NCBI GenBank assembly: GCA_963834715.1
Contig: CAWIDE010000022.1
Span: forward strand, 248,001 to 312,000
Reading direction: 5' to 3'
Source: CAVSUZ01 sp963834715
GTDB lineage: Bacteria > Pseudomonadota > Alphaproteobacteria > Acetobacterales > Acetobacteraceae
DNA: 64,000 nt
This document shows positions 28,040-37,267 of the stretch, piece after piece. Each line of letters opens with the position of its first letter. Position 1 is the first letter of the stretch. The position numbers and the translations under genes were made by a program. Below the pieces are notes generated by a model. It did not search any database. It worked only from the letters and a program-made list of their open reading frames with translations, and had not been told where the DNA came from.

Positions 28040-28089
28040 GCACGGCTGCCGTCAAGGAAAATCGGGCAGGGTCTCGCCGCAACGCTTAC

Positions 28090-28097
28090 GTTCCGGC
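28090..28097. repeat. Right 8-bp target duplication of element A
   Basis: GTTCCGGC, directly after the CGCTTAC end; identical to 22460-22467. Confidence 0.93.
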
Positions 28098-28297
28098 GAC
28101 CATCAGCGTTACTAAAGGCAGCCAGGCAACTCGGCTGGCCATATTCCATTCTCCTTACGAAATTCCTTTGGGCCGCGGCCCCGGGGATACCCCGGACGGC
28201 GAGCGACCTTCGCCGATTAACGAATGAACGTCCCTAGGTCTGCCACGTTGCGGCGATCACCGGATTACGACCCGGCTGATGCTCCTGCGGCCCTCGG

Positions 28298-28864
28298 CTA
28301 CCCGGTCCGTCGCAAAGCCAGCCCGAACTCCAGCCACGATGCCCCATGGATGATGAGTTCGATGGCTATCAGGGTTCCCAATACCCAAAGCCCTGACCAG
28401 GGCAAAGTCAGGTATAGTGCGATACCCACAATGATACTGATCAGACCCCCGATCAGCATTAGTCCCGCGCCGCCCAGGTGCCAGTGCCGCGCTGCCAGCG
28501 CCACGCGGAACCCTCCGGCCACGATCATGACAACCGCCAGCACCACAGTGATCACGAGCGCGCCACGCACTGGCTCCGCCATAATGAGCAGGCCACCAAA
28601 GGCGTAAAGCAGCCCGGCAAGGAGATGGAGCAGGAACCCGCTCCAATCGCGGTCGAGGAAGGATTGGAGAGCCTGAAGGATGCCGCCGACCAGCAGAGCG
28701 GCTCCGATCAGCAGTGTCGCCGCCAGTGTGGCGGCCAGCACGTCAAACCAGCAGAACACGCCCAGCAGGATCTGGAGCGTGCCCAGAACCACAAACCACC
28801 CCCAGCCCGAGCGCGGACGATCGCGGCTGCCTGCTGCAAGGCCCGAGGTGTCCGTACCACTCAT
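28298..28864 (-). CDS. HdeD/DUF308 family membrane protein
   Basis: 188 residues from ATG 28864. Six hydrophobic segments in pairs: WFVVLGTLQILLGVFCWFDV, LAATLLIGAALLVGGILQAL, LLHLLAGLLYAFGGLLIMAE, LVITVVLAVVMIVAGGFRVA, GLMLIGGLISIIVGIALYLT and LWVLGTLIAIELIIHGASWL. This is the HdeD acid-stress family, whose mechanism is not known. It stands alone between the IS66 insertion and the MarR pair. Confidence 0.9.
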   Translation of the reverse strand: MSGTDTSGLAAGSRDRPRSGWGWFVVLGTLQILLGVFCWFDVLAATLAATLLIGAALLVGGILQALQSFLDRDWSGFLLHLLAGLLYAFGGLLIMAEPVRGALVITVVLAVVMIVAGGFRVALAARHWHLGGAGLMLIGGLISIIVGIALYLTLPWSGLWVLGTLIAIELIIHGASWLEFGLALRRTG

Positions 28865-28965
28865 GATCTCAGTCAAGCTCCCCCTCAGAGCGATGGCTCC
28901 GGACCAAATCACCACTGAAGCCTTTGTATCACGCTCTCAAGCAAAGACTTTAGAGCAATTTCAGT

Positions 28966-29496
28966 TCAGCCTGAACCGCAAGTGGTCCCGGCCAGGAACG
29001 GCGCCATCACTTCCGCCAGCGTCTCACATCCGACCTGATCCAGCTCGTCAAAACGAGCGGGTTGCGGACTGTCAAGGTCCAGCACTGCCAGCAAGCGTCC
29101 GTCGAAGAGCACCGGCGTAACCAGCTCCGACTGCGAGGCCGTATCGCAGGCAATGTGGCCGGGGAAAGCATTCACGTCGGGCACCAGCACCGAGCGCCTG
29201 GTTAGAGCGGCTGTTCCGCAGACCCCTCGGCCGAACGGAATTCGCACACAGGCCGGCAAGCCCTGAAAGGGCCCCAATATCAGTTCGTCGCCTCTCCCGA
29301 AGTATACTCCGGCCCAGTTCAGATCTGGCAACGTGTGATAAATTGCCGCTACTGCATTGGCAGCGTTAGCTATCTCGTCCTGTTCGCCCGCCAGAAGCGC
29401 AGCCACTGCCTGGGCCAGCTCGTTATACAAAACTCGTTTGTCCAGTGCAGCCGCAGCCAAGCTCCGCGGCGCCAGCGCCCCCGGACTGTGCACCAC
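28966..29496 (-). CDS. GAF-domain free-methionine (R)-sulfoxide reductase
   Basis: fRMsr/YebR-type enzyme that reduces free methionine-R-sulfoxide. 176 residues; GTG 29496 is the likely start, after AGAGG. Seen: LNWAGVYFGRGDELILGPFQ, the cysteine-bearing PACVRIPFGRGVCGTAA and GHIACDTASQSELVTPVLFD, all typical, with the three active-site-region cysteines in place. Nine bases after the MarR stop, so likely cotranscribed. Confidence 0.87.
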   Translation of the reverse strand: MVHSPGALAPRSLAAAALDKRVLYNELAQAVAALLAGEQDEIANAANAVAAIYHTLPDLNWAGVYFGRGDELILGPFQGLPACVRIPFGRGVCGTAALTRRSVLVPDVNAFPGHIACDTASQSELVTPVLFDGRLLAVLDLDSPQPARFDELDQVGCETLAEVMAPFLAGTTCGSG

Positions 29497-29505
29497 CGCT
29501 GGCCT

Positions 29506-29919
29506 CTAGTGAGCCGCGCGCGCTTCCTGCGGATAGCCGCTATGGCTCCCGGCCACCTCGGATTCCGTCTTCAGATCTACGGAGGCGTCTCGTAGGATCG
29601 TGCGCAATTCACGCAGAAATGACATTCCAGCTGGGGTTCGTTGCACCAGCACACTGCGGCGGTCCATCGGGTCGGTCTTGCGCTTCACAAGATCGAACTC
29701 GGTCAGGCGATCTAACGCCCGCGTGATGGCGGGCTTCGACACCCCAAGCTGGGCCGCCAACCCTCGTACGGTCTGCGGCTCGTTCTCCAGATAGCAGGTT
29801 AGGAAAACACCCAACTGCCGGGCCGATAGATCCGGTCCGGCGCGGCGCACCAGCTCGACGATCGTGGTCCGCAGCACGCCGGCCAGACCGTCATGTCCTT
29901 CAGTCGTGTTGCCGCTCAT
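29506..29919 (-). CDS. MarR-family transcriptional regulator
   Basis: 137 residues from ATG 29919, with AGGAAGG upstream. Winged-helix region: LSARQLGVFLTCYLENEPQT, VRGLAAQLGVSKPAITRALD, RLTEFDLVKRKTDPMDRRSV, where the D..DRR wing signature is clear. It is followed at once by the methionine sulfoxide reductase; an oxidant-responsive role is a guess from that pairing. No single sensing cysteine is seen. Confidence 0.9.
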   Translation of the reverse strand: MSGNTTEGHDGLAGVLRTTIVELVRRAGPDLSARQLGVFLTCYLENEPQTVRGLAAQLGVSKPAITRALDRLTEFDLVKRKTDPMDRRSVLVQRTPAGMSFLRELRTILRDASVDLKTESEVAGSHSGYPQEARAAH

Positions 29920-30114
29920 GTGAGACACCTTCCTCTGCCCAAAGGGCGACCCCAAGCATTTCAGCCCGCGCTGGCCGGCAAGGGCTATCACAAGCCGCTT
30001 ACCTGGACCTCGTTTTTGGCGCCCGCCGACAAAAGCAACGGTGCCACATGATGTTGGTTGCGTTACCCGGCCTCAACAGGTGCGATCATATTACGAATGT
30101 GCCATCGTCCAGGC

Positions 30115-30477
30115 TCACGCGTCCTCGACGCTCACCACGCGGAACACGAGTTCCTCTGCGTTCGGCCGTCGCAGGATTAGGTAAGCCCCTGGCCGGACGA
30201 CGGTCGCTTCCAACTCGCGCAGCGGTTCATCCGGGTTGTCCACTGCCTGGAGACCCCAGCGGTTCTCGTCAATTCGTTGCAAAATGCCCTGCCAATCCGG
30301 CCGGTCGCGCCAGAACCGCCGAACGCGGCCGGGCAACGTCTCGCATTCGCCGGGATCGAGATGCCCGGAGGGCGTAAGACACACTGTAAGCTCGATCCCG
30401 CATCTGATGTCTCCGTTCGGCTGGCCCGGTCCGCGGGCCAGCAAAGCGGTTACCCGTGATGCCCGAGGCGCTATCAT
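30115..30477 (-). CDS. Conserved-looking small protein downstream of kup
   Basis: 120 residues. ATG 30477 lies three bases after the kup stop, so translation is likely linked. Sequence: IELTVCLTPSGHLDPGECET, TLPGRVRRFWRDRPDWQGIL and GAYLILRRPNAEELVFRVVS. It looks like a folded soluble protein. I do not recognise the family. Confidence 0.65.
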   Translation of the reverse strand: MIAPRASRVTALLARGPGQPNGDIRCGIELTVCLTPSGHLDPGECETLPGRVRRFWRDRPDWQGILQRIDENRWGLQAVDNPDEPLRELEATVVRPGAYLILRRPNAEELVFRVVSVEDA

Positions 30478-30480
30478 ATC

Positions 30481-32367
30481 TCACACCGCAATCCGCACGC
30501 CGAGTTCCACCACTCGGTCCGAAGGGATGCGGAAGAACTCCGTTGCCGGGGTCGCGTTGCGGGCGAGAAAGAGGAACAACCATCGCCGCCACAACGGCAG
30601 CTTCGGTGCCATGGAGGGCACCATCACTTCGCGGCCGAGGAAGTAGCTGGCCTGCATGGGATCGAAATGTATCCCATGCTCACGCACATGCTCCAGGTCG
30701 CGCGGGATGTTTGGGCTTTCCATAAAGCCATAACGCAAAATTACTCTGCGGATTCCCGGAGCGAGTTCCTCTGTCATCACACGTCCGTCCAGGCCGGCCT
30801 CCGGCACGTCCAAATTCTGCACGGTGGCGAAAAACACTTGTTCGTGCAGCACTTTGTTGTGCTTCAGATTATGCAGCAGGGCGCCCGGAACGTAATCGGG
30901 GTTGCCTGTCAGAAATACCGCCAATCCCGGTACGCGCACTATGCGGGACTGCGGCAGGCGCGCCAGGAAGGAGGCCAACGGCAAACTATCCTGTCGCCAG
31001 CGGGCCTGTAAAAGATCCCGTCCGCGCTTCCATGACGTCATCAGCGCCATCAGGAACAGTCCAAACGCAAGGGGCACCCAGCCGCCTTCGATCACCTTCA
31101 TCGAATTCGCGGAGAAGAATATGAAATCGATCAGCCCCAGCAGGCCGAACACACCGACGGCAGCGGGTCTCGGCCAGCGGAACTGGCGGCGGAATACCAC
31201 GGCAGCAAGCAACGCAGTGCACAGGAACGTCCCCGTCACGGCAATACCATATGCCGAGGCAAGATTGTCGCTGGAGCGGAAGCCAAAGACCAGCACGAGT
31301 ACCCCGACCATCAACAGCGTATTTACCTGGGGAATGTAAATCTGCCCCGCTTCGTGCGAACTGGTGTGCTTGGTCAGCATGCGAGGCAGGAAGCCCAACT
31401 GCATGCACTGGCGGGAAATGGAGTAAGCGCCCGATATGACTGCCTGGCTTGCGATAATCGTCGCCAGCGTAGCCAATACGACGAGCGGGATAGTCACCCA
31501 GTGCGGGCCTAGCAAGAAGAACGGGTTATTTGCATTCTCGGCGTTAGTGACGACCAGTGCCCCCTGTCCGAAATAATTCAGAACTAACGAGGGCAGGACG
31601 AAGAAGGTCCATGTTCGGCAAATCGGGGTCGCCCCGAAATGCCCCATATCCGCATAAAGTGCCTCGGCGCCGGTGACGCAGAGCACCACCGCGCCCAGCA
31701 CAATGAATGCCATGGCCTTGTACTTCATCGCTAATGCCACGGCATAGACAGGGGACAATCCCTGCAGGACCCACGGGTGATGGACGATGTTGTCAGCCCC
31801 CAGCAGCGCCATTGCCAGAAACCAGACCACCATCACTGGCCCGAACAGGCGCCCTACGCTGCCCGTTCCCCGAGATTGGACCAGGAACAGGGCAACGATC
31901 ACAATCACGCTCAGTGGCAGGATTAAGGGAGTGAAGTCGGGTGACGCCACTTCCAGCCCTTCTACTGCCGAAAGCACCGAGATCGCCGGGGTGATGATCC
32001 CATCGCCGAAAAACAGCGAAGCGCCGGCAATCCCGATCAACACGACTGCCGCACGTGACCAGTTGTTCCGGCACACCCGTTGTGCCAGCGCCATCAGCGC
32101 CAGGATGCCACCCTCGCCGTTGTTGTCGGCTCGCATGACCAGGGTGACGTATTTCACAGTTACGATCAGAATGAGCGACCAAAACACCAGCGAAAGCACG
32201 CCCAGGATCTCCACTGGGCTGATCGCGTACCTCTTGAACAGGGCAAGGCTTGCCTTGAAGGCATAGAGCGGGCTGGTCCCAATGTCGCCGTAGACAACCC
32301 CCAGCACTCCGACCAGTACCGGAAAAATCCGGCGAACGTGGACGTGCCCCAGCGGTGGCTGTCGCAA
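30481..32367 (-). CDS. kup: Kup-type potassium uptake protein
   Basis: Proton-coupled K+ importer with about 12 membrane spans and a soluble C-terminus. 628 residues. Seen: VLVGVLGVVYGDIGTSPLYA, MRADNNGEGGILALMALAQR, GASLFFGDGIITPAISVLSA, TGAEALYADMGHFG and VISGAYSISRQCMQLGFLPR; the C-terminal part holds PDYVPGALLHNLKHNKVLHE. The start is unclear: the frame opens at TTG 32367, while a different frame has MSSLTVATATA from ATG 32383, so a small frame error near 32350 is possible. Confidence 0.95.
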   Translation of the reverse strand: MRQPPLGHVHVRRIFPVLVGVLGVVYGDIGTSPLYAFKASLALFKRYAISPVEILGVLSLVFWSLILIVTVKYVTLVMRADNNGEGGILALMALAQRVCRNNWSRAAVVLIGIAGASLFFGDGIITPAISVLSAVEGLEVASPDFTPLILPLSVIVIVALFLVQSRGTGSVGRLFGPVMVVWFLAMALLGADNIVHHPWVLQGLSPVYAVALAMKYKAMAFIVLGAVVLCVTGAEALYADMGHFGATPICRTWTFFVLPSLVLNYFGQGALVVTNAENANNPFFLLGPHWVTIPLVVLATLATIIASQAVISGAYSISRQCMQLGFLPRMLTKHTSSHEAGQIYIPQVNTLLMVGVLVLVFGFRSSDNLASAYGIAVTGTFLCTALLAAVVFRRQFRWPRPAAVGVFGLLGLIDFIFFSANSMKVIEGGWVPLAFGLFLMALMTSWKRGRDLLQARWRQDSLPLASFLARLPQSRIVRVPGLAVFLTGNPDYVPGALLHNLKHNKVLHEQVFFATVQNLDVPEAGLDGRVMTEELAPGIRRVILRYGFMESPNIPRDLEHVREHGIHFDPMQASYFLGREVMVPSMAPKLPLWRRWLFLFLARNATPATEFFRIPSDRVVELGVRIAV

Positions 32368-32510
32368 CCGTCAAACTGCTCATCCCTTCAGAAGGCGGCG
32401 GACCCTTACGCTTCGTGTTTCCACGGCACAAGGATGCCCTAACGGCAGCCTCCGACGGCCAGCGGCATTCTGGCTCAGCAGCGGCGGGATCAGGAGGGGG
32501 TCGGTTCGGC

Positions 32511-33394
32511 TCAGTCTTTGATCCCCGTTATGGAGGCGGATATCGCGCGAGAGTCCCGCATCGGCCAACGGCCCGCATCGACCTGTGCCAGGAACTCGCC
32601 GACGATCCGGTTAAACTCGCCGGGCGCCTCCAGGTTGATGGCGTGCCCGCAGTTCGGCATGATTGCCAGCGCCGCGCTAGGAATGGTCTGCTTCATAAAG
32701 AGGCCCGGCTTCAGGCATGGCCAGTCCTCATCGCCGGTCAGGATCAGTATCGGCACCCGTAGCGCCTTCAACTCATCCGTAAGGTCGTACAACGACGGCC
32801 GCTCCCGTTGCACGCCGAGCTGTGTCAGGCGTGCCCCTAGCGCGTCATGCTCGGCCAGCATCCGCTTGAACTCCGCAAACCCGCGCGGGTCCTTGTTTTC
32901 GAACTGGACGCGGGTCGGGCCATACGCGTACTTGGCAGCGAACGCTTGGATTCCATTCTGCTCAATGAACGCCGCAATCGCCGCGGCCTCCGCCTGGAAG
33001 CGCGGCCGGGTCTCCTTTTCGGCGCCATAGCCGCAACCTGCCACGACCAGCGATCGGGCCCGATCTGGGTGGCGTAACCCGAAATGCAGAGTGGCAAGGC
33101 TGCCCATGGACAGGCCGACCACGTGCGCACGATCGACCCCCAGACCGTCCAGGACCGCCGCGATATCGTCTGCTGCTCGGTCCTGCGAGTACGCCGCTGG
33201 GTCGTTTGGCACATCCGATGGCGGATAACCCCGGGCATTATAGGCTATCGCCCGGTAGCGCTGACCAAAATGCCGCAACTGCGGCTCCCAGCTTCGGAGA
33301 TCACCGGCATATTCGTGCACGAAGATGACTGGTGTGCCGCTGCCGGTTTCCTCGTAGCAGAGGCGTATCCGTCGTTCGCAGCTGCGTGCGGCAT
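32511..33394 (-). pseudogene. Alpha/beta hydrolase, start and body in different frames
   Basis: Body (to about 33370): IRLCYEETGSGTPVIFVHEY, RYRAIAYNARGYPPSD, the nucleophile elbow VVGLSMGSLATLHFG, ILILTGDEDWPCLKPG with the acid, and IMPNCGHAINLEAPGEF with the histidine. A strong ribosome site AAGGAGGAAAG precedes ATG 33394, which codes MPHAAANDG in another frame. One missing base in the GG near 33371 would join MPHAAANDG to IRLCYEE. Otherwise the gene looks functional, about 293 residues. It follows the J-domain gene closely. Confidence 0.75.
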
Positions 33395-33406
33395 CTTTCC
33401 TCCTTG

Positions 33407-34458
33407 TCAGTCCTTTCTGAAGGCCTGGTCCGAAATGTTCGCTACCGACGATCCGGGCGGGGGCACGGTGATAGAACTGCCCGGCGCGATCAGACCCGGC
33501 AGCCGCCCGGCGTCCATACCGGCGGCGAAGATCCCGCAGGCCCGGCTCCAAAGCTCCCCAACCGCAAACTCGGCTGGCCAAGGGCCGCCTGGCAGGTTCA
33601 GCACGGTCGCGGTCACACCGGGGGCCAGGAAAATCATGGCCTGGGTATGTTGCTCGGTGTCTCGCAATTTGACCACCGCGGGTTCCTCCCCGCGATTGTG
33701 GACGACCACTCTCGCCGAGCCTGACCCGCGTTGCCCGAGCACTTCGGCGTTGTTTGGCGGCGCGCCGGCCTGATCTGCGCAAAAGGCGCGCCTCGCGTCA
33801 GCCAGGCCGCCCGGCGACAATCGACCCGCATCCACGTAGGCATGGGCCCCTCCGCCCAGGGCAATGATCACCAGCCCTCGGTCCGGCAGAGCGCCGATCG
33901 CCCGCACCACTGTGAACGCGGGTAATCTTGCGACCGGCCGGAGCAGGCCATCTGCCGCTTGTTCCTGCCAGAGGATAGCTGGACCGTTTCCGGGTGTGAC
34001 ATAATCGCTCCATGGACCGACAAGAGTCAGGATCCGGCGCGCGGAGGTGGGCGCTGCTTGCCTCTCCATGGTTTGCGGTGCCGTGGCGATGGTGCGGTTT
34101 ACGGCCATGAGCGCATGGATCGCGCCGGCGACCGCCACGATAGCCACCCCCAGCACAGCGCAGGCTAGAATGAGGGCAGGCCGCTCAGCCCGAACCGAGG
34201 GACAACGGGAATGGACGGGATCTTGTGGCGAGCCAGCGAGCCCTCTCGGCCTTTCCGGTCGTAGGCACCACGCTTAGCGGGATCACTGAGCACCTCGTAC
34301 GCGGCCTGGAGCGCTACAAAGGCGTCGGCATTGCCGGTGCGCGGGATGTCCGGGTGTATTTGCCGGGCCGCTCGGCGGAACGCTGCCGCGATCGTCGGGG
34401 CATCCGCATCCGGCGAAACGTTCAGCCGCGCATAGTATCCGAGCGGGTCTGCCGTCAT
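33407..34458 (-). pseudogene. J-domain membrane protein, frame broken once
   Basis: The N-terminal frame (34458 to 34165) is a DnaJ J domain: YYARLNVSPDADAPTIAAAF, then the HPD motif in IHPDIPRTG and AYEVLSDPAKRGAYDR. The next frame begins with a membrane helix (LILACAVLGVAIVAVAGAIH) and about 220 residues of a periplasmic-type region with no domain I know (LTLVGPWSDYVTPGNGPAIL; GVTATVLNLPGGPWPAEFAV). One missing base near 34175-34182 would fuse them to about 350 residues. The alternative is two genes, but the helix-only start lacks a good ribosome site. Confidence 0.65.
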
Positions 34459-34807
34459 CGGCCGTGATCATACACGGTTCCGCGGGAACTCGTGCAACCA
34501 CGGCCTCTCACCCAGCCCCGGGGCTACAACCTCTCCGGCACGGGCCGAACTGAGGCCTACCGGCCCTGGCGGCCACTTACCCGCGTCTCAGATTCCTCCC
34601 TTTCACTTGGCGGAGCGGTTCGCGGAACTGCACCAGGGCAACTGACGAACCTGCTTGACGCAAAGGTGCAGCTGGGGCGAGTTCACGGTCCCAAGCAATC
34701 GGCCTCGGCCACATCCCGCGACGGCGGCTCAGGCAGCATGTCACAGGGCGGCACGGCAGGGGGCGACGGGCGCGCCCCCACCCATCGAAACTCAATGGAG
34801 AAACGTT
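34459..34807. other. Gap without a recognised gene
   Basis: Between the J-domain gene and a possible small plus-strand gene. I see no domain on either strand and no clear repeat. Confidence 0.4.
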
Positions 34808-34954
34808 GTGGCCATCGACAACCCGTTTGACGACGATCTGAGTTCCGTCAGCGCCACTGTTCCGGACCAAGTTCTACGGGACCTTACGATGCCGCAGGCC
34901 TTCCAGACCTCGGTTCCGGAAGCGGCGCGAGATCGCCCAGGATCCCGGGTATGA
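34808..34954 (+). CDS. Possible 48-residue gene, unknown
   Basis: GTG 34808 with GGAG seven bases upstream. The product begins VAIDNPFDDDLSSVSATVPD, continues QVLRDLTMPQAFQT and ends inside the convergent reductase gene. The ribosome site is good and the start is acidic, but the tail overlaps another coding region, so the real gene may be truncated or absent. Confidence 0.3.
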   Translation: MAIDNPFDDDLSSVSATVPDQVLRDLTMPQAFQTSVPEAARDRPGSRV

Positions 34955-36285
34955 ATTCCGCGACTGTGGGATGGATGTGCATGGCGCGCTCGAGCACGGT
35001 GTAAGGCGCCTTGGCGTACATGATATCGAGCACGCAGTGGATTACCTCGTCGCCGCCCGTCCCCAGGAACGACGCCCCTAAGATTTCCTTTGTATTGGCA
35101 TCGACCAGTATTTTCATGAAGCCCTCGGTCTCGCCCTTCTCGAAGGCGCGGGACACATCCTCCATAGCGATCTTCCCGATAAGTGCACTGCGACCACTTT
35201 TTCGGACATCCGCCTCGGTCATGCCGGCTCGGCCCAGAGGCGGATCGGTGTAGAGCGCATTGGCGAGAATGCGATCACTTACCCGTCTGTGCTCGCCATC
35301 GAGCAGATTGGCGGCGACGATCTCGTAATCGTTCCAGGAGGTGTGAGTGAAGGCGCCTCGGCCGTTGCAATCGCCGAGCGCCCAGATGCCAGGAACGTTG
35401 GTGCGGAGCTCGTCATCGACAGTAATATAGCCGCGTTTATCTTGGTTCACGCCCGCATGCTCCAGACCAAGATCATCCGTATTGGGTCGACGTCCCGTCG
35501 CGATCAGCAGGTGCGAGCCCTGGATCTCCGAAGTGCCCTCGCAATCGATCGTCATGACGATGTCGCTTCCTTGCTTGCGGACGCGGAGGCAATTCGCATT
35601 CAGGCGAACGGTGATGCCTTCCTTCGTCAGAAATCCGATAATCGCCTCTGATACGTCCTCATCTTCGCGCGAGCACAAACGCGGTCCGAGCTCGACGACG
35701 GTGACATCGCTGCCGAAGCGCCGGTACATCTGAGCGAACTCCAGGCCGACGTAGCTGCCGCCGAGCACCAGCAGGTGACGGGGCAGGAAGTCGACCTCCA
35801 TCATTGAGCTGTTGGTGAGGTATTCGACCTGGTCCAGACCGGCAATCTCGGGCACAGCCGCACGGCCACCGACATTGATGAAAATCCGGTCGGAGTGCAG
35901 GATCTCTGCGCCAACTTGTACCTCGCGCGCCGATACGAACCGCGCGTGGCCCTCATAGACGCGACAATTCTCCAGGTTCTTAAGAGACCGCTCGACGCCG
36001 CGATTGGAAAGGCCGGCGACATAGTCTTTCCGAGCTTTGACGCGCTTCATATCGACTTTGACATCACCGGCGCTGAAACCGGTACTCGGCCCCGCGGCGT
36101 GCCGTATGTGCCGCGTAGGCGCTGGCAATCAGCGTTTTCGTAGGTGTGCAGCCCGTGTTCACGCAGGTGCCGCCGAAGCGGCCGCGCTCGATGATGGCTA
36201 TTTTCATACCTGAGCCCGCCAGCCGCCGCCCGAGCGCTGGCCCGGCTTGTCCGGTTCCAATGATGATCGCGTCGTAGGGTGTCAT
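34884..36285 (-). pseudogene. FAD-dependent disulfide reductase (mercuric/dihydrolipoamide type), frame broken by one extra base
   Basis: First frame from ATG 36285: YDAIIIGTGQAGPALGRRLA and the redox pair in GRFGGTCVNTGCTPTKTLIA. After about 36080 the next frame takes over: GFSAGDVKVDMKRVKARKDY, LLVLGGSYVGLEFAQMYRRF, IATGRRPNTDDLGLEHAGV, GIWALGDCNGRGAFTHTSWN and the C-terminal AMHIHPTVAEFIPGILGDL. Removing one base of CCGG at 36079-36082 gives a full protein of about 466 residues. The C-terminal HxxP-T-E active-site element is intact; there is no Cys-Cys mercury tail. The substrate is unknown. Confidence 0.85.
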
Positions 36286-36349
36286 TTCCTCCTCCTACTC
36301 GTTGGCATACTCCGCGAAGCCAGCTTCTGCCGTCGCAAACGGTTATATT

Positions 36350-36502
36350 ACCTGCAAGAGCCCGAGTGGAATTCCCGACGTCAGCGTGCTCTCGGGCGTA
36401 CGTCCGATGATCGAGACAATGCCGCTCGCGCGCGCACCGGAGGCGTACCCGCGGACGATGCGGAGCTACGCACGCTTCCGGATGGTGCTCACGATGGCCT
36501 AG
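36350..36502 (+). pseudogene. 3' remnant of a zinc-type alcohol dehydrogenase
   Basis: The frame ending at TAG 36500-36502 codes VSVLSGVRPMIETMPLARAP, EAYPRTMRSYARFRMVLTMA. The RPMIE..PL..A.EAY..M.S..ARFR.VL pattern is the usual C-terminus of medium-chain zinc alcohol dehydrogenases. Nothing of the catalytic or NAD domain is found upstream, where the reductase gene lies on the other strand. Deletion remnant. Confidence 0.7.
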
Positions 36503-36689
36503 CACCACAGCAGCCGGCAAGGTCTGCTTTCGGCGCAATCTCCCTGTTCACTATGGCTTCGGCGAAGGTCGGCTCACCATCCAATCCCGCCGGAGCGAAC
36601 TGCGACGCGCCAGGTGTGCTGGAGCGTCTGGCTCCGGGAATGCATGATGGACCTGCCGGTGACCGATTTGGGGTCGAAAGCGGGTATCG

Positions 36690-36905
36690 GATCGGCCGCC
36701 TGGTATTATTACATGCGCTGGCCGGTTTGGCGGCGGCGGCGGCGGCCTGGATGCAAGGCACCGATCTCCGCCCGTTGCTGGCCCCGCTCGATCCGCCCGA
36801 GCAGGTAGCCTTTCTGGAGGCCTATCGAGGGGCTCCCGCGTGCGCCTATCCCGCTCGCCCGGACGTACCTGCTGTGCCACCCGGCCGTGAAGCCGAGGCA
36901 CGCAC
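36690..36905 (+). pseudogene. 3' remnant of a trans-aconitate methyltransferase-like gene
   Basis: The plus frame codes LAGLAAAAAAWMQGTDLRPL, LAPLDPPEQVAFLEAYRGAP and ACAYPARPDVP. The WMQGTDLRPLL..L....Q.AFL.AY....ACAYPARPD pattern matches the C-terminus of Tam-type methyltransferases. The usual RRLF ending and the whole SAM-binding domain are missing or scrambled. Confidence 0.55.
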
Positions 36906-37267
36906 CTTCTACAAGGCCCGCTCGGTATTCCCGAAGTCGCCAAACCGCCCAACTTGGCCTCCCGCGGCGGTTGCTGGTTCGAGGTGGTCTCCTTAAGGTT
37001 CATCTGGGAGTGGAGGCGGACTTTCGGCCAGCTCGCAAGGCGCCCCGGCTTTCGTAGGAAACCGCGGCCCTTGCCGCGCCCAGCCGCACCAGAAGACCGC
37101 CAAGCCGGCGAAGCCGGTTGCCGTCATCATGGGGCGAAAGGTGGCGCCAGAGCCTCCGCGGGGAGTAGCGCGACCACGCCCCTGCGGAGGCAGCAGAGCG
37201 GCTATGGCACGAGCTGGTGCGGAGGATGGAAGAGGGGTGCCGGTCGTAGCCGGCCCGGCCCTGGGCA
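36906..37267. other. Non-coding stretch after the two remnants
   Basis: No supportable gene. A short helical frame at 37190-37252 (RLWHELVRRMEEGC) has a weak echo at about 37557-37600 (VWHELVGRVEK), which may be fragments of a duplicated small sequence. Confidence 0.35.

Larger units (their letters stand above)
22468..28089. mobile_element. IS66-family element A, carrying element B inside its right end
   Basis: Ends are inverted repeats beginning GTAAGCG: the left 20 bases (22468-22487) and the right 20 bases read inward from 28089 agree at 16 of 20 positions. The flanks are an exact 8-bp duplication, GTTCCGGC, as expected for IS66. Genes tnpA, tnpB, tnpC and a passenger ORF run on the plus strand. 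Without element B and its duplication, element A is about 2.94 kb. Confidence 0.93.
22219..28142 (-). pseudogene. Small secreted-protein gene split by the nested IS66 elements
   Basis: The 5' part is at 28098-28142: ATG 28142 with AAGGAG eight bases upstream, coding MASRVAWLPLVTLMV. The 3' part is at 22219-22467, coding AGTALGAAPNQQGAQPKQSK and then a Gly/Asn/Pro-rich tail ending GWAGTPPGNGKGQ. With one copy of the 8-bp duplication removed the frame runs without a break for 97 codons. The product would have a signal peptide, likely cut after ALGA. The insertion is in the signal peptide, so the gene is presumably dead. Function of the intact protein is unknown. Confidence 0.85.
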
